From Alteromonas oceanisediminis (GTDB lineage: Bacteria; Pseudomonadota; Gammaproteobacteria; Enterobacterales; Alteromonadaceae), in NCBI RefSeq assembly GCF_018474025.1, contig NZ_JAHCTA010000006.1, positions 62,001-126,000 of the forward strand: DNA of 64,000 bases, read 5' to 3'. Shown piece after piece: positions 1 to 7,405 of the stretch. The notes beneath the pieces were generated by a model. The model was given only the letters and a program-made list of their open reading frames with translations. It was not told where the DNA came from and ran no database searches. Each line of letters begins with the position of its first letter. Position 1 is the first letter of the stretch. Position numbers and translations under genes: made by a program.

Positions 1-1
1 G

Positions 2-385
2 GACATAGATCGATTTAAGCAGATAAATGATACTTATGGTCATCACGTAGGTGACATCGTTTTAAAGTCGTTTTACGAAGCGACCAAAAACGTGATCAGA
101 CAATCTGACAAAGTCGGTAGGCTTGGTGGTGAAGAATGGCTAATGGTTTTTAGTAATACTTCAATATCTGAGGTAGAGCGAATATTTACACGCATTTCCA
201 CATGTCATAACGAGCTGATTAAGGACGAGTTGCAAACTTACATAACTTTTTCATTAGGTGTAGTGGAAGTGTCAAGTGAACTTGGTGCGTTAGATGAAAT
301 TCTCAGCAAGGCTGACAGCGCCATGTACAAAGCAAAGTCAGAAGGACGCAATAAGGTCATCGTTCACAACTTAGCAAGCATATAA
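2..385 (+). CDS. GGDEF-domain protein (diguanylate cyclase), 3' part only
   Basis: This is the C-terminal 127 residues of a protein that begins outside the window; the frame is read from base 2. GGDEF domains condense two GTP into cyclic di-GMP. The stretch DIDRFKQINDTYGHH is typical of the metal- and substrate-binding part of the domain. An RxxD inhibitory site (RQSD) lies five residues before the signature, as in feedback-controlled cyclases. The signature reads GGEEW instead of GG(D/E)EF: the catalytic acid is kept but the last Phe is Trp. The domain ends normally with an SKADSAMYKAKSEGRNK segment. The sensory N-terminus is not visible. The stop codon is directly adjacent to the end of the next, convergent gene. 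Confidence 0.9.
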   Translation, partial: DIDRFKQINDTYGHHVGDIVLKSFYEATKNVIRQSDKVGRLGGEEWLMVFSNTSISEVERIFTRISTCHNELIKDELQTYITFSLGVVEVSSELGALDEILSKADSAMYKAKSEGRNKVIVHNLASI

Positions 386-742
386 CTAGTCGCGCTGTCC
401 CGAAGCGTATATTGCGATATAGGCAATCTTCCATAGGTTGAGGTTGTACAGTTTGAAAATCCACCATTCTCTCGTAGAGCTTGCACGCAGCTGGGTAGTG
501 GTTGCAACCAAACAATGATTTGCAATAATGCTGTATTGCGATTTCCGAGATATTGGGGGCTCAAAGTAATAGCTTTGTCCTTCAGTGGCCCTCCACCCTT
601 CGATTTCCGCTCTAGTGCAATGCAAACTGTTGTTTACTTGCAGAACGCAGTGCCTGTGGAGGTGTTGGCGACAAAATCGCTCGATATCGTTTCTAGATAA
701 TAAACTGAACCATTCGTTGACTCTTTTATTAACTTCATTCAC
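386..742 (-). CDS. Small hypothetical protein, possibly NTF2/SnoaL-like
   Basis: A 118-residue protein that I do not recognise with certainty. The N-terminus (EWFSLLSRNDIERFCRQHLH), followed by a segment with a Thr-Arg-Ala-Glu-Ile and a conserved-looking Trp, and then alternating beta-like stretches, resembles the layout of small NTF2/SnoaL-like folds, but this is a guess from pattern. A ribosome binding site AAGG lies three bases before the ATG, which supports translation. There is no signal peptide or membrane segment. It lies downstream of the sigma factor gene on the same strand, about 250 bases away, so the two may be cotranscribed. It ends base-to-base against the GGDEF gene. Confidence 0.5.
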   Translation of the reverse strand: MNEVNKRVNEWFSLLSRNDIERFCRQHLHRHCVLQVNNSLHCTRAEIEGWRATEGQSYYFEPPISRKSQYSIIANHCLVATTTQLRASSTREWWIFKLYNLNLWKIAYIAIYASGQRD

Positions 743-995
743 CTTAAAATCCCTCTATTCACGTTTACTCAGCCTCTTGAATCACACCTATTGTTAAGCA
801 TGCAATATCCAAAGAGTCAAAGCCGCACTCTATTTGCGTTTCCAATCAAGATTAAAAAAAGAGCAAACGCTGAGTGACACTATGTAATAGTGATAAACGT
901 AAACGATGTGTAAATTGAGACAAACGGTGAGCAAGTGCGGATGACGCTGTTAAGGATCTAATGACGCCAGTCCTATAAAAGTTGATGGAGGGTTG

Positions 996-1568
996 TTACG
1001 AAAGCTCAGCCTCGACGACACGCTCAAGAATTTTCTTTGCCTTATCCCAAAGGCGGTTAACAGTTCGTAACGATAAGTCCGTTGCAGCGGCAACTTCTTG
1101 ATTTGTGCAACCTACAAAAAATTTCAATTCAATGATAGTAACGAGAACCGGCTCAATCTGATTCACTTTGCACAGATACGAGTCAACCAGAATGACATTA
1201 TTGACAGACTGCAACTCTCCCAGATGCTCTTCATTGTACGTCACTGCAGACCAGTCGCCTCCACGCTTCTGCGACAAAATCGCTCGTGCATAATCAACCA
1301 TTATCTGTCGCATCGCGGACGAAACGACTGCGTGAAAATGCTCTCTGTTCGACCACCGGTTGGGTTCGCGGAACAACTTGATAAATGCTTCGTTAACTAA
1401 CAGCGTGGGTGTAACACCTGCAACTGAGCGGTTTCTTAAGCTCCTCACAGCCGTTTGATACATCAATTGATAAACTTCACTGATAACCGCATTCTTCTCT
1501 GATTCGGACTTTACATGATAGTCGTTCAGAACTTCGGTTAAATTGTCTTGTAACTTCAAAAAGGACAT
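996..1568 (-). CDS. ECF-like RNA polymerase sigma factor (TIGR02999/Sigma70_ECF type)
   Basis: A 190-residue sigma factor of the ECF-like group that NCBI calls TIGR02999 (Pfam Sigma70_ECF). Region 2 spans about residues 10-105, with the typical VNEAFIKLF and AVVSSAMRQIMVDYAR segments. Region 4 spans about residues 125-185 and contains the helix-turn-helix NQEVAAATDLSLRTVNRLWD. Such proteins direct RNA polymerase to a small set of promoters. Many relatives sit beside a serine/threonine kinase or another partner; none is visible here and there is no anti-sigma gene. No clear Shine-Dalgarno precedes the ATG. The family call is secure; the regulon cannot be told from the sequence. Confidence 0.88.
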   Translation of the reverse strand: MSFLKLQDNLTEVLNDYHVKSESEKNAVISEVYQLMYQTAVRSLRNRSVAGVTPTLLVNEAFIKLFREPNRWSNREHFHAVVSSAMRQIMVDYARAILSQKRGGDWSAVTYNEEHLGELQSVNNVILVDSYLCKVNQIEPVLVTIIELKFFVGCTNQEVAAATDLSLRTVNRLWDKAKKILERVVEAELS

Positions 1569-2129
1569 AGATTAGATATCTAGATTATTTAAAAGGACTG
1601 TAGAGCTTAGGCAAAGAGAATAAACTATCTATTGCTTTATCTCTAGAAAAAGAAAGTATCACATTACTTCAGTCAACATAAATCGTTCATAAGAGCAGAT
1701 TGCCTATCATCAAACAACACCATCTGAGTGACTCATGCTTCAGAAAGTGCGAATTCAAATACGGACTATTGCAGAATCTTTGTTATGGTTACGTCAACTC
1801 AAATTTGGTCCCCCAACCACTACAAGATTTTGCTGGACTATTTGAACCCCTTGTGAAGCGTAAAATGGCTTAGCCAAAGCTGAGGCATCCACCTTAAGCT
1901 TTTCGATCTGTTAAAACTTTGCGCGCTTTAAGCATTTATCATATAAAAACGTCACTACCCCCGATCTTTACTCAAAAGCATGCGCAAAGCTCCATCAAAT
2001 GTAACCTGATGATACCAAAGAAGTAAACCCAACAACCTGTGAATCAAACTCTTCGATTGATAAACTATGGATCGTTGTCGAGTTTGGTTGACCAACCATC
2101 GTATTCTGGCGGAACAAATGCCCATGAAG
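1569..2129. other. Intergenic stretch without a recognised gene
   Basis: About 560 bases between the sigma factor start and the end of the lipoprotein gene. Short open frames exist (for example 1955-2146 on the minus strand) but they lack recognisable domains or ribosome binding sites. The sigma factor promoter must lie at the left end. I see no clear terminator, repeat or mobile-element end. Confidence 0.5.
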
Positions 2130-3239
2130 CTAGTTGCTTTTATCAATCGACACAGACATTATTCCGCCCTTGAAAAGCCCAAAATAAAGGTTAGATTGTG
2201 CTTCAGTATGCTCAGCGTACATACTCCAAACTCCACCATAAATCGCTTCAGTTGATTCAAATTCGTGAACACTCCATGTATCACCACCATTGGTCGATAT
2301 TTCAAGTAAAAATGGCTGTGGCTGTTCAAACGCTTTTACCCAGCCAGCAGTGTACATTCTGCTTGGTTCGATAGAATCAATTAAAAGCCCAAAGTAGAAC
2401 TTTGAGTCTTCATTAAGATAAAAATCACGCCACGTTTTGCCCGCGTCATCGGAAAAGATAATGCCGGGCTCACCTGAAGCGTATATGGTTGATGGTTCAT
2501 CAGGATGAAAACGGATATTTTTGACAGTGCCAGGTTCTCCATTCATATCTGTCATTGAGGAATGCTCAGACAATACCTGTGAAGATAAGTCGTAACTGTA
2601 TAGCTGTGACTGCTCTATTGCATTTTGCCCACCAATCCACACTGCCGCGCCGTGAGGATCGATGGTTAGGGCTGAGAAACCTTTAGCAAAACCCTGCCAT
2701 TCACCAGACAATATATGCCACGTTCTTCCTAAGTCATTTGAGGAAGCTAAAACGTTGAAACCAGTCGCGAATAGCATACCGGTCTCATTATCATATGCTA
2801 ATGCGTGCATTTTTTCACTTAGCTCAACGGACTGGATGATGATGATACCGCCGCCATCAGCCTCGCCAAAGTTACTTCCGACGTAGTCCCAGCTTTCACC
2901 AAAATCGAGTGATTCTGCCATATAAAAATTATCGCGAAACTCTATTGATGCAATGTAGTGACCTGCACTTACCTCTACCACGGCATACACATGCCAATCG
3001 CTGGTAGCGTCGAGAGCATGCCAATCTTGAGCCTCACGTGTATAAACCCCATGACTGGTGGCTGCCAAAATACCAGTCCCTGCTTTGGCAAACTGATTCA
3101 CAGTGACACCATCTAACGATGTATAGTTAAAGATAACCTCTTGCTCCGGGGAAACATCTAACGTGTTTGTGTCATTGCACCCAGCATTCAATAAAACCAA
3201 GGCAATGATTGACACTGCTTGCATCACTAATTTTTGCAT
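2130..3239 (-). CDS. Lipoprotein with BNR/sortilin-like beta-propeller repeats
   Basis: A 369-residue predicted lipoprotein. The signal peptide ends in a lipobox (LLNAGC) with the acylated Cys at residue 21, so the mature protein is anchored in a membrane, most likely the outer one. The body has repeated beta-propeller motifs of the BNR/VPS10 kind: SSNDLGRTWHIL, IFSDDAGKTWRDF and ISTNGGDTWSVHE each carry the S-x-D/N-x-G-x-T-W Asp-box. Such propellers are found in sialidase-like and photosystem-assembly-like proteins; no catalytic site can be assigned here. An AAGAG element eight bases upstream supports the ATG. Its role and partners are unknown. Confidence 0.75.
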   Translation of the reverse strand: MQKLVMQAVSIIALVLLNAGCNDTNTLDVSPEQEVIFNYTSLDGVTVNQFAKAGTGILAATSHGVYTREAQDWHALDATSDWHVYAVVEVSAGHYIASIEFRDNFYMAESLDFGESWDYVGSNFGEADGGGIIIIQSVELSEKMHALAYDNETGMLFATGFNVLASSNDLGRTWHILSGEWQGFAKGFSALTIDPHGAAVWIGGQNAIEQSQLYSYDLSSQVLSEHSSMTDMNGEPGTVKNIRFHPDEPSTIYASGEPGIIFSDDAGKTWRDFYLNEDSKFYFGLLIDSIEPSRMYTAGWVKAFEQPQPFLLEISTNGGDTWSVHEFESTEAIYGGVWSMYAEHTEAQSNLYFGLFKGGIMSVSIDKSN

Positions 3240-3485
3240 TCCGTTTACTCTTAAATAGTTGGTGCTTGTTTTCTAATCGAGTTAAACGTATTCAAGAGAC
3301 ATTGAGTGCCAATCAGGTATAAGCGTTATGGCTATCTTGTTGTACGCAGCAAAGGGACCTATTTTCAGTGTATCTTCTAAAACGGTTCCTTAAAAAAATG
3401 CTGAAGCGCTTGCATGGTGAAAATTAAACGCACTAAGTGATTTTGAACTTAACTGCTAAAATTAGAACGCTTTGAATAGACCATT

Positions 3486-4322
3486 TCAGTGAAGTGTTAT
3501 GAACTGACCATAGTGCTCATTTTTAGGGATGATAAGTTGCGTAGAGTTTTCAAATTCCTTCCAGCCCAGCTTGAGTCCATTAAGGACCTCATTTGCAATA
3601 GAGGTATTGGAAACCAATTGTGCTTGCAATTTTAGGCAGATTTGTTCTACGCGTTGATTGCAAACAATCGGACCGTAGGGGATTGGTGGCGATCGCCACA
3701 GTTCAGATAGCGAGTTCTTGCCTGCAGAGCTTTCGTAGACCTGAGTTGCTAGTACGCCCACCTCGACCCTCCCAGATAGTAACGCGTCCATCACATTTTG
3801 GTGACTACCAAGATACTCTATTTTCTTTTTAAGATAGTGACTCTCGCCTGGAAGCAATTGTAGAATTTTTGCTAATCCAACTAAACCTCCTGACGACGAA
3901 TCTGGCCAAACCATGCCAACTGGTTTTGACGTACTTTTCAGCGTGGTAACTAATGATGTATTTTTTTTCCCTGCGACAATGCTGCTGGTATACGATGTTT
4001 TACGGTTATCAGGAACAATTAGCAGTACGTAGGAGCTGGATGCGGCGATTTTGGCAAAGCCAGCGAGATTAGGTACTGCCACATCAACTTTATCGTTCAC
4101 GAACGCCGTCGCTAAATCTGTTGGAGAATTGAAAACTTGAACATTCACTTTAGCATTGGCTAAATCGCTCAAAGACTGAGCGAGCGGCGCAACAGATTCC
4201 GCTCTGTCAATATATTCGTAATGGTAGGTTGCTATCACAATCTCGTCACTCGCACGAGCTCCGACGGAAACGCTTAATAGAACCAAAGCTAACACCATGA
4301 ATACTCGTTTTTCTCTACACAC
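3486..4322 (-). CDS. PhnD-type periplasmic substrate-binding protein
   Basis: A 278-residue exported protein of the phosphate/phosphonate-binding PhnD family (PF12974-like). The signal peptide ends at about residue 24 (ARA/S). The mature part has the family features PLAQSLSDLANAKVNVQVF, FVNDKVDVAVPNLAGFAK and VMDALLSGRVEVGVLA. Relatives bind phosphonate or phosphite for ABC importers, or act as sensory binding proteins for kinases and cyclases. No permease or ATPase gene is nearby, so a transport role is not shown. The start is GTG: a GGAAGG ribosome binding site lies eight bases before it, and the first in-frame ATG nine codons later has no comparable site. Confidence 0.8.
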   Translation of the reverse strand: MCREKRVFMVLALVLLSVSVGARASDEIVIATYHYEYIDRAESVAPLAQSLSDLANAKVNVQVFNSPTDLATAFVNDKVDVAVPNLAGFAKIAASSSYVLLIVPDNRKTSYTSSIVAGKKNTSLVTTLKSTSKPVGMVWPDSSSGGLVGLAKILQLLPGESHYLKKKIEYLGSHQNVMDALLSGRVEVGVLATQVYESSAGKNSLSELWRSPPIPYGPIVCNQRVEQICLKLQAQLVSNTSIANEVLNGLKLGWKEFENSTQLIIPKNEHYGQFITLH

Positions 4323-4494
4323 TACGTTCGCCTTCCGTCGTTTAATCGTTAAAGCATTGTCAATACATTATACGAGAACTAGCGACGAACCGTGTCTATT
4401 CATATCCATATTACGTTCTTTACAATAATCTTGATGAACTGACATCTTTTCGGTCAATTTCCCGTTATAAACTTAAACATTAACAGGAAAACTT

Positions 4495-5229
4495 ATGAAA
4501 AAAAGTGCAATTGTGACAGGGGGGGCTTCAGGAATTGGCCGCGCGATCTGTATCGCCTTAGCCCAACAGGGTTTTGACGTTTTAATTGTTTGCCGCAAAG
4601 CATCTGCAGCACTACACGAGGTAGAAGAAGCGTGTCGCACGTATGGAGTCAAAGCGTATTCATCATTGGTTGATTTGAGCGATGCAGAAGCAGTCAAAGA
4701 AATCGTTGAAACACACAACAGAATTTTTGGGCAAACACTCGATGTCTTAGTAAACAATGCGGCAGAGACGGCAAGTGGAAGCTTCGGACAACTGGCCCCC
4801 GCTCAGATTGAAAAAGCAGTCAACGTTAATTTGCTTGCGCCAATTCAACTAACACATCAACTTATGCCATCACTAAAAAATGCAAGAGGTAATGTGATAA
4901 ACATCAGCTCAATCAATGCGACTCACCCAGTTAGAGGGTTGTCCGTGTACTGTGCGACAAAGGCTGGGATGGAGACTTTCACCCGATCTCTGGCTATCGA
5001 TGCGGGCCCAGATGGTGTAAGAGTTAATTGTGTGTCGCCGGGGTGTACCAACACGCCCATGTTCAGTAATGCCACGACTCCGGAAATACGAACCCACATC
5101 GCTTCAGAAACACCATTGCAACGCATCGGTGAACCTGAAGATATCGCAAACGTTGTATGCCTGCTTCTAAGCGAGAAAGCAAAGTGGATAACGGGAGAAA
5201 CGATTACCGCTTCTGGCGGTCTGTATTGA
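4495..5229 (+). CDS. Short-chain dehydrogenase/reductase (classical SDR)
   Basis: A 244-residue NAD(P)-dependent oxidoreductase. The cofactor glycine motif TGGASGIG is at residues 8-15, the structural NNAA at 87-90, the catalytic Ser at about 139 and the YxxxK motif (Y152, K156). The C-terminus ends TGETITASGGLY, as in FabG-like enzymes where it closes over the active site. FabG relatives reduce 3-oxoacyl substrates, but the SDR family is too broad for a substrate to be named. An AGGA ribosome binding site lies seven bases before the ATG. The HD-domain gene follows after 45 bases on the same strand and may share its transcript. Confidence 0.9.
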   Translation: MKKSAIVTGGASGIGRAICIALAQQGFDVLIVCRKASAALHEVEEACRTYGVKAYSSLVDLSDAEAVKEIVETHNRIFGQTLDVLVNNAAETASGSFGQLAPAQIEKAVNVNLLAPIQLTHQLMPSLKNARGNVINISSINATHPVRGLSVYCATKAGMETFTRSLAIDAGPDGVRVNCVSPGCTNTPMFSNATTPEIRTHIASETPLQRIGEPEDIANVVCLLLSEKAKWITGETITASGGLY

Positions 5230-5274
5230 AAATTGGCAATTTTGGCTTAATAAATATGGGATTAAAGACTTAAG

Positions 5275-5862
5275 ATGCACGAAAACCTCAACGTAATTCA
5301 TGAATTTATAAAGGTCAGCGAACGATTAAAAACTGAAATGAGACATAGCTGGTTATCTGACGGTAGGCAAGAAAGTGTTGCAGAACACACGTGGAGGATG
5401 TCCTTGATGGCTATACTACTACACGGCAAATTAAGTCAAGATACCGACCTGTTCAAAACTCTTAAGATGATCATTGTTCACGATCTAGTTGAAATTTATG
5501 CTGGGGACGTATCTGCGACGGATTTGGTAGACAATGCCTCACTGAAGCGGCAAAAAGCACAGGATGAGGCAGCGGCGATCGAAAAGATAGCCAGTCAACT
5601 AGGATCTGTTGGGCAGGAAATAAAGAACTTGTGGGTCGAGTTTGAAAAACGAGAGACGCCCGAAGCACTGTTTGCTGTAGCACTAGATAAACTCGAAGTG
5701 CAGATTCAGCATAATCAAGCTGACTTAGCAACCTGGGTTCCAGTGGAGTTTAAAATGATTGAGTTAAGTCATTTTAACTCAGGTTTTGACTCCCTCGTTG
5801 ATGAGTACAAGAACTTAATAGTCTCTGAGTCTAAAGCTAAAGTAGCTGAAGGTAAAAATTAA
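5275..5862 (+). CDS. HD-domain hydrolase of the YfbR/HDDC2 type
   Basis: A 195-residue single-domain HD phosphohydrolase. The metal ligands are visible: H38 in AEHTW, H69-D70 in IIVHDLVEIYAGD, and D138 in AVALDKLEVQIQH. The ESVAEHTWRMS opening and the DLVEIYAGD signature match the YfbR/HDDC2 group, whose studied members are 5'-deoxyribonucleotidases acting on nucleoside monophosphates. A similar housecleaning role is likely but unproven. It follows the SDR gene closely on the same strand. The ribosome binding site is weak. There is no membrane or signal segment, so the protein should be cytoplasmic. Confidence 0.85.
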   Translation: MHENLNVIHEFIKVSERLKTEMRHSWLSDGRQESVAEHTWRMSLMAILLHGKLSQDTDLFKTLKMIIVHDLVEIYAGDVSATDLVDNASLKRQKAQDEAAAIEKIASQLGSVGQEIKNLWVEFEKRETPEALFAVALDKLEVQIQHNQADLATWVPVEFKMIELSHFNSGFDSLVDEYKNLIVSESKAKVAEGKN

Positions 5863-6075
5863 ATTATGAACGATAAACGTCGGTAGAGCGCCACTGGATA
5901 AACTTTTAAGGCTGCTAACTTCTCCTAGATTAGTACAGTCTTGAGAGTTGAATCTGAATCCGTTTAACGATGGCAGTCTCAAGTAACACGGTGTACCACT
6001 TAATAGTGCAATTTGCACAGCGTTTCTATCGGTGAAAGGTGTAAACGTAAAATATTCACTAACGAAGGATAAACA

Positions 6076-6384
6076 ATGCTGGAAATTAGACCAAACTGTG
6101 AGAACTGTGGGACAGATTTGAAGCCAAGCTCAGTGAATGCTTTCATTTGTTCTTTCGAGTGCACATTCTGTAAAACGTGCGCGCTTGATATTTTACACAA
6201 TGTTTGTCCGAATTGTGGTGGAGGTTTTGAGCGCCGTCCTATACGCCCCTCTTTAAACCTAAAAAATGGTAATTACCTTGGTGTACACCCCGCTAGTGAG
6301 AAGCCTGTCATAAAGGCCGTCGATACCAGCGCACACGAAACGTTTGCATCAGAGATTCGGAAAATTTCACCCAATATGAGGTAG
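6076..6384 (+). CDS. DUF1272 cysteine-rich protein
   Basis: A 102-residue protein whose first 60 residues match DUF1272 (PF06906). It opens MLEIRPNCENCGTDLKP and contains CSFECTFCKTCA and NVCPNCGGGFERRP, with cysteines at 8, 11, 25, 29, 32, 35, 44 and 47. This arrangement suggests two zinc sites of a small RING- or ribbon-like fold. The family has no established function. The last 40 residues are less conserved-looking and probably flexible. AAGGA lies six bases before the ATG. It stands alone, more than 200 bases after the HD gene and convergent with the DapA-like gene that ends seven bases away. Confidence 0.88.
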   Translation: MLEIRPNCENCGTDLKPSSVNAFICSFECTFCKTCALDILHNVCPNCGGGFERRPIRPSLNLKNGNYLGVHPASEKPVIKAVDTSAHETFASEIRKISPNMR

Positions 6385-6390
6385 TTAGCG

Positions 6391-7314
6391 CTAATCTATT
6401 GACTGAAGCGTATCGATTTGATCTTCGTTAATATAGCGAATAGCACTTTCCACCGCAGTTCTGTTAGTACCTGTTAAGCTGATTAAGGGAGGAGGTAACG
6501 AATCTTTATTGCACAAAGAAAGAATTTCTGCTGCTGTCGCCGTTACTCGAACGGTGCCGACCTTTGTTTTGTAGAGTTCCATTAGGGGACCCAATAAGTT
6601 TTGGTAGTTATCGACTTGATCCAAGTGCCCGTTGTCCAGAGCGTTAACTATTGATACACAAATATCAGGAAATATGCCGGCAACAACAGAGTGCCAAACG
6701 TTGATTTCGGAAGTTAGTGCTGAGGCGAAATGAGGGTCACCACTCAACCCGATTTTTACTTTTGGATCAATCGTGCTTTTTAGCGCCTTAATCCAATCTG
6801 TTCGTGTCACATTCCCATGACGGAAGCTAGATATTTTCACGGCTTCAATATGCGGTAATTTAGTTAACTCAGACAATAGTTGAAGCGAAAAACTAAACTG
6901 AGTAGTTATCGTATTCTCATTGATGCAAATTGGAATAGACACATTCTGAGTCATTTCCTTGTAGAACCGAAGCACTTCATCCTCAGAAAGTGTCTGGTAA
7001 GAGCATGGGGCAATTAGTAGATAAGCAGCGCCATGCAATTGTGCGTGTTCAGCCAAAGTAAGAACATCGTAACTATTCAAAGCACTAACCCCTACCATAA
7101 CCTCAACGTCTTCAGCATAAACCAATCCTTGTTCGAGTATAGTTTTCCGTTGCTCAATAGAAAAATATAGACCGCACCCCGCCGCCCCTAGCAGACTGAT
7201 AGAGCCAACCTGTGCATCACGTAAATTTTCTACAATACGAGCAAAAGACGCTGGGTCAAACCTCCCTGAGCGCACTGGCGTTAGCGCATGAGCGTTCAAC
7301 GACACTTTTTTCAC
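6391..7314 (-). CDS. DapA-like (DHDPS/NAL family) paralogue with altered active site
   Basis: A 307-residue TIM-barrel protein of the dihydrodipicolinate synthase/N-acetylneuraminate lyase family. The Schiff-base lysine is kept (K160 in EAVKISSFRHG). The position of the catalytic Tyr is Asn132 (PICINENT), and the GxTG loop near residues 43-47 reads GAAGC, without the Thr of the proton relay. The related gene at 10417-11334 keeps both Tyr132 and the Thr. The two proteins match at most positions by eye, so this looks like a local duplicate that has lost or changed activity. The start is GTG with a weak ribosome binding site; no in-frame ATG is suitable. The substrate is unknown. Confidence 0.85.
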   Translation of the reverse strand: MKKVSLNAHALTPVRSGRFDPASFARIVENLRDAQVGSISLLGAAGCGLYFSIEQRKTILEQGLVYAEDVEVMVGVSALNSYDVLTLAEHAQLHGAAYLLIAPCSYQTLSEDEVLRFYKEMTQNVSIPICINENTITTQFSFSLQLLSELTKLPHIEAVKISSFRHGNVTRTDWIKALKSTIDPKVKIGLSGDPHFASALTSEINVWHSVVAGIFPDICVSIVNALDNGHLDQVDNYQNLLGPLMELYKTKVGTVRVTATAAEILSLCNKDSLPPPLISLTGTNRTAVESAIRYINEDQIDTLQSID

Positions 7315-7342
7315 TGACTTAAGCCCTAATTAACACTTCTAT

Positions 7343-7364
7343 GCTCTTCGGGAATTCGAAGAGC
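7343..7364. promoter_or_regulatory. Perfect inverted repeat upstream of the DapA-like gene
   Basis: GCTCTTCG and CGAAGAGC face each other across six bases, about 30 bases upstream of the GTG start at 7314 and downstream of the esterase-like gene. It is not followed by a T-run on either strand, so an operator is more likely than a terminator. No regulator can be assigned. Confidence 0.4.
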
Positions 7365-7405
7365 AAACGAAACTTCAAGTAAAACCTTCATTCCTCAAAT
7401 TTAAT

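Noticed and set aside
805-830. Short repeat CCAAAGAGTCAAAGCC resembling a sequence near 14373
   Set aside because: It is a short AG-rich imperfect match without symmetry or shared gene context, so chance is likely.
1955-2146. Minus-strand 63-codon frame and its plus-strand counterpart at 2067-2255
   Set aside because: They overlap each other and the end of the lipoprotein gene, and show no domain or translation signal.
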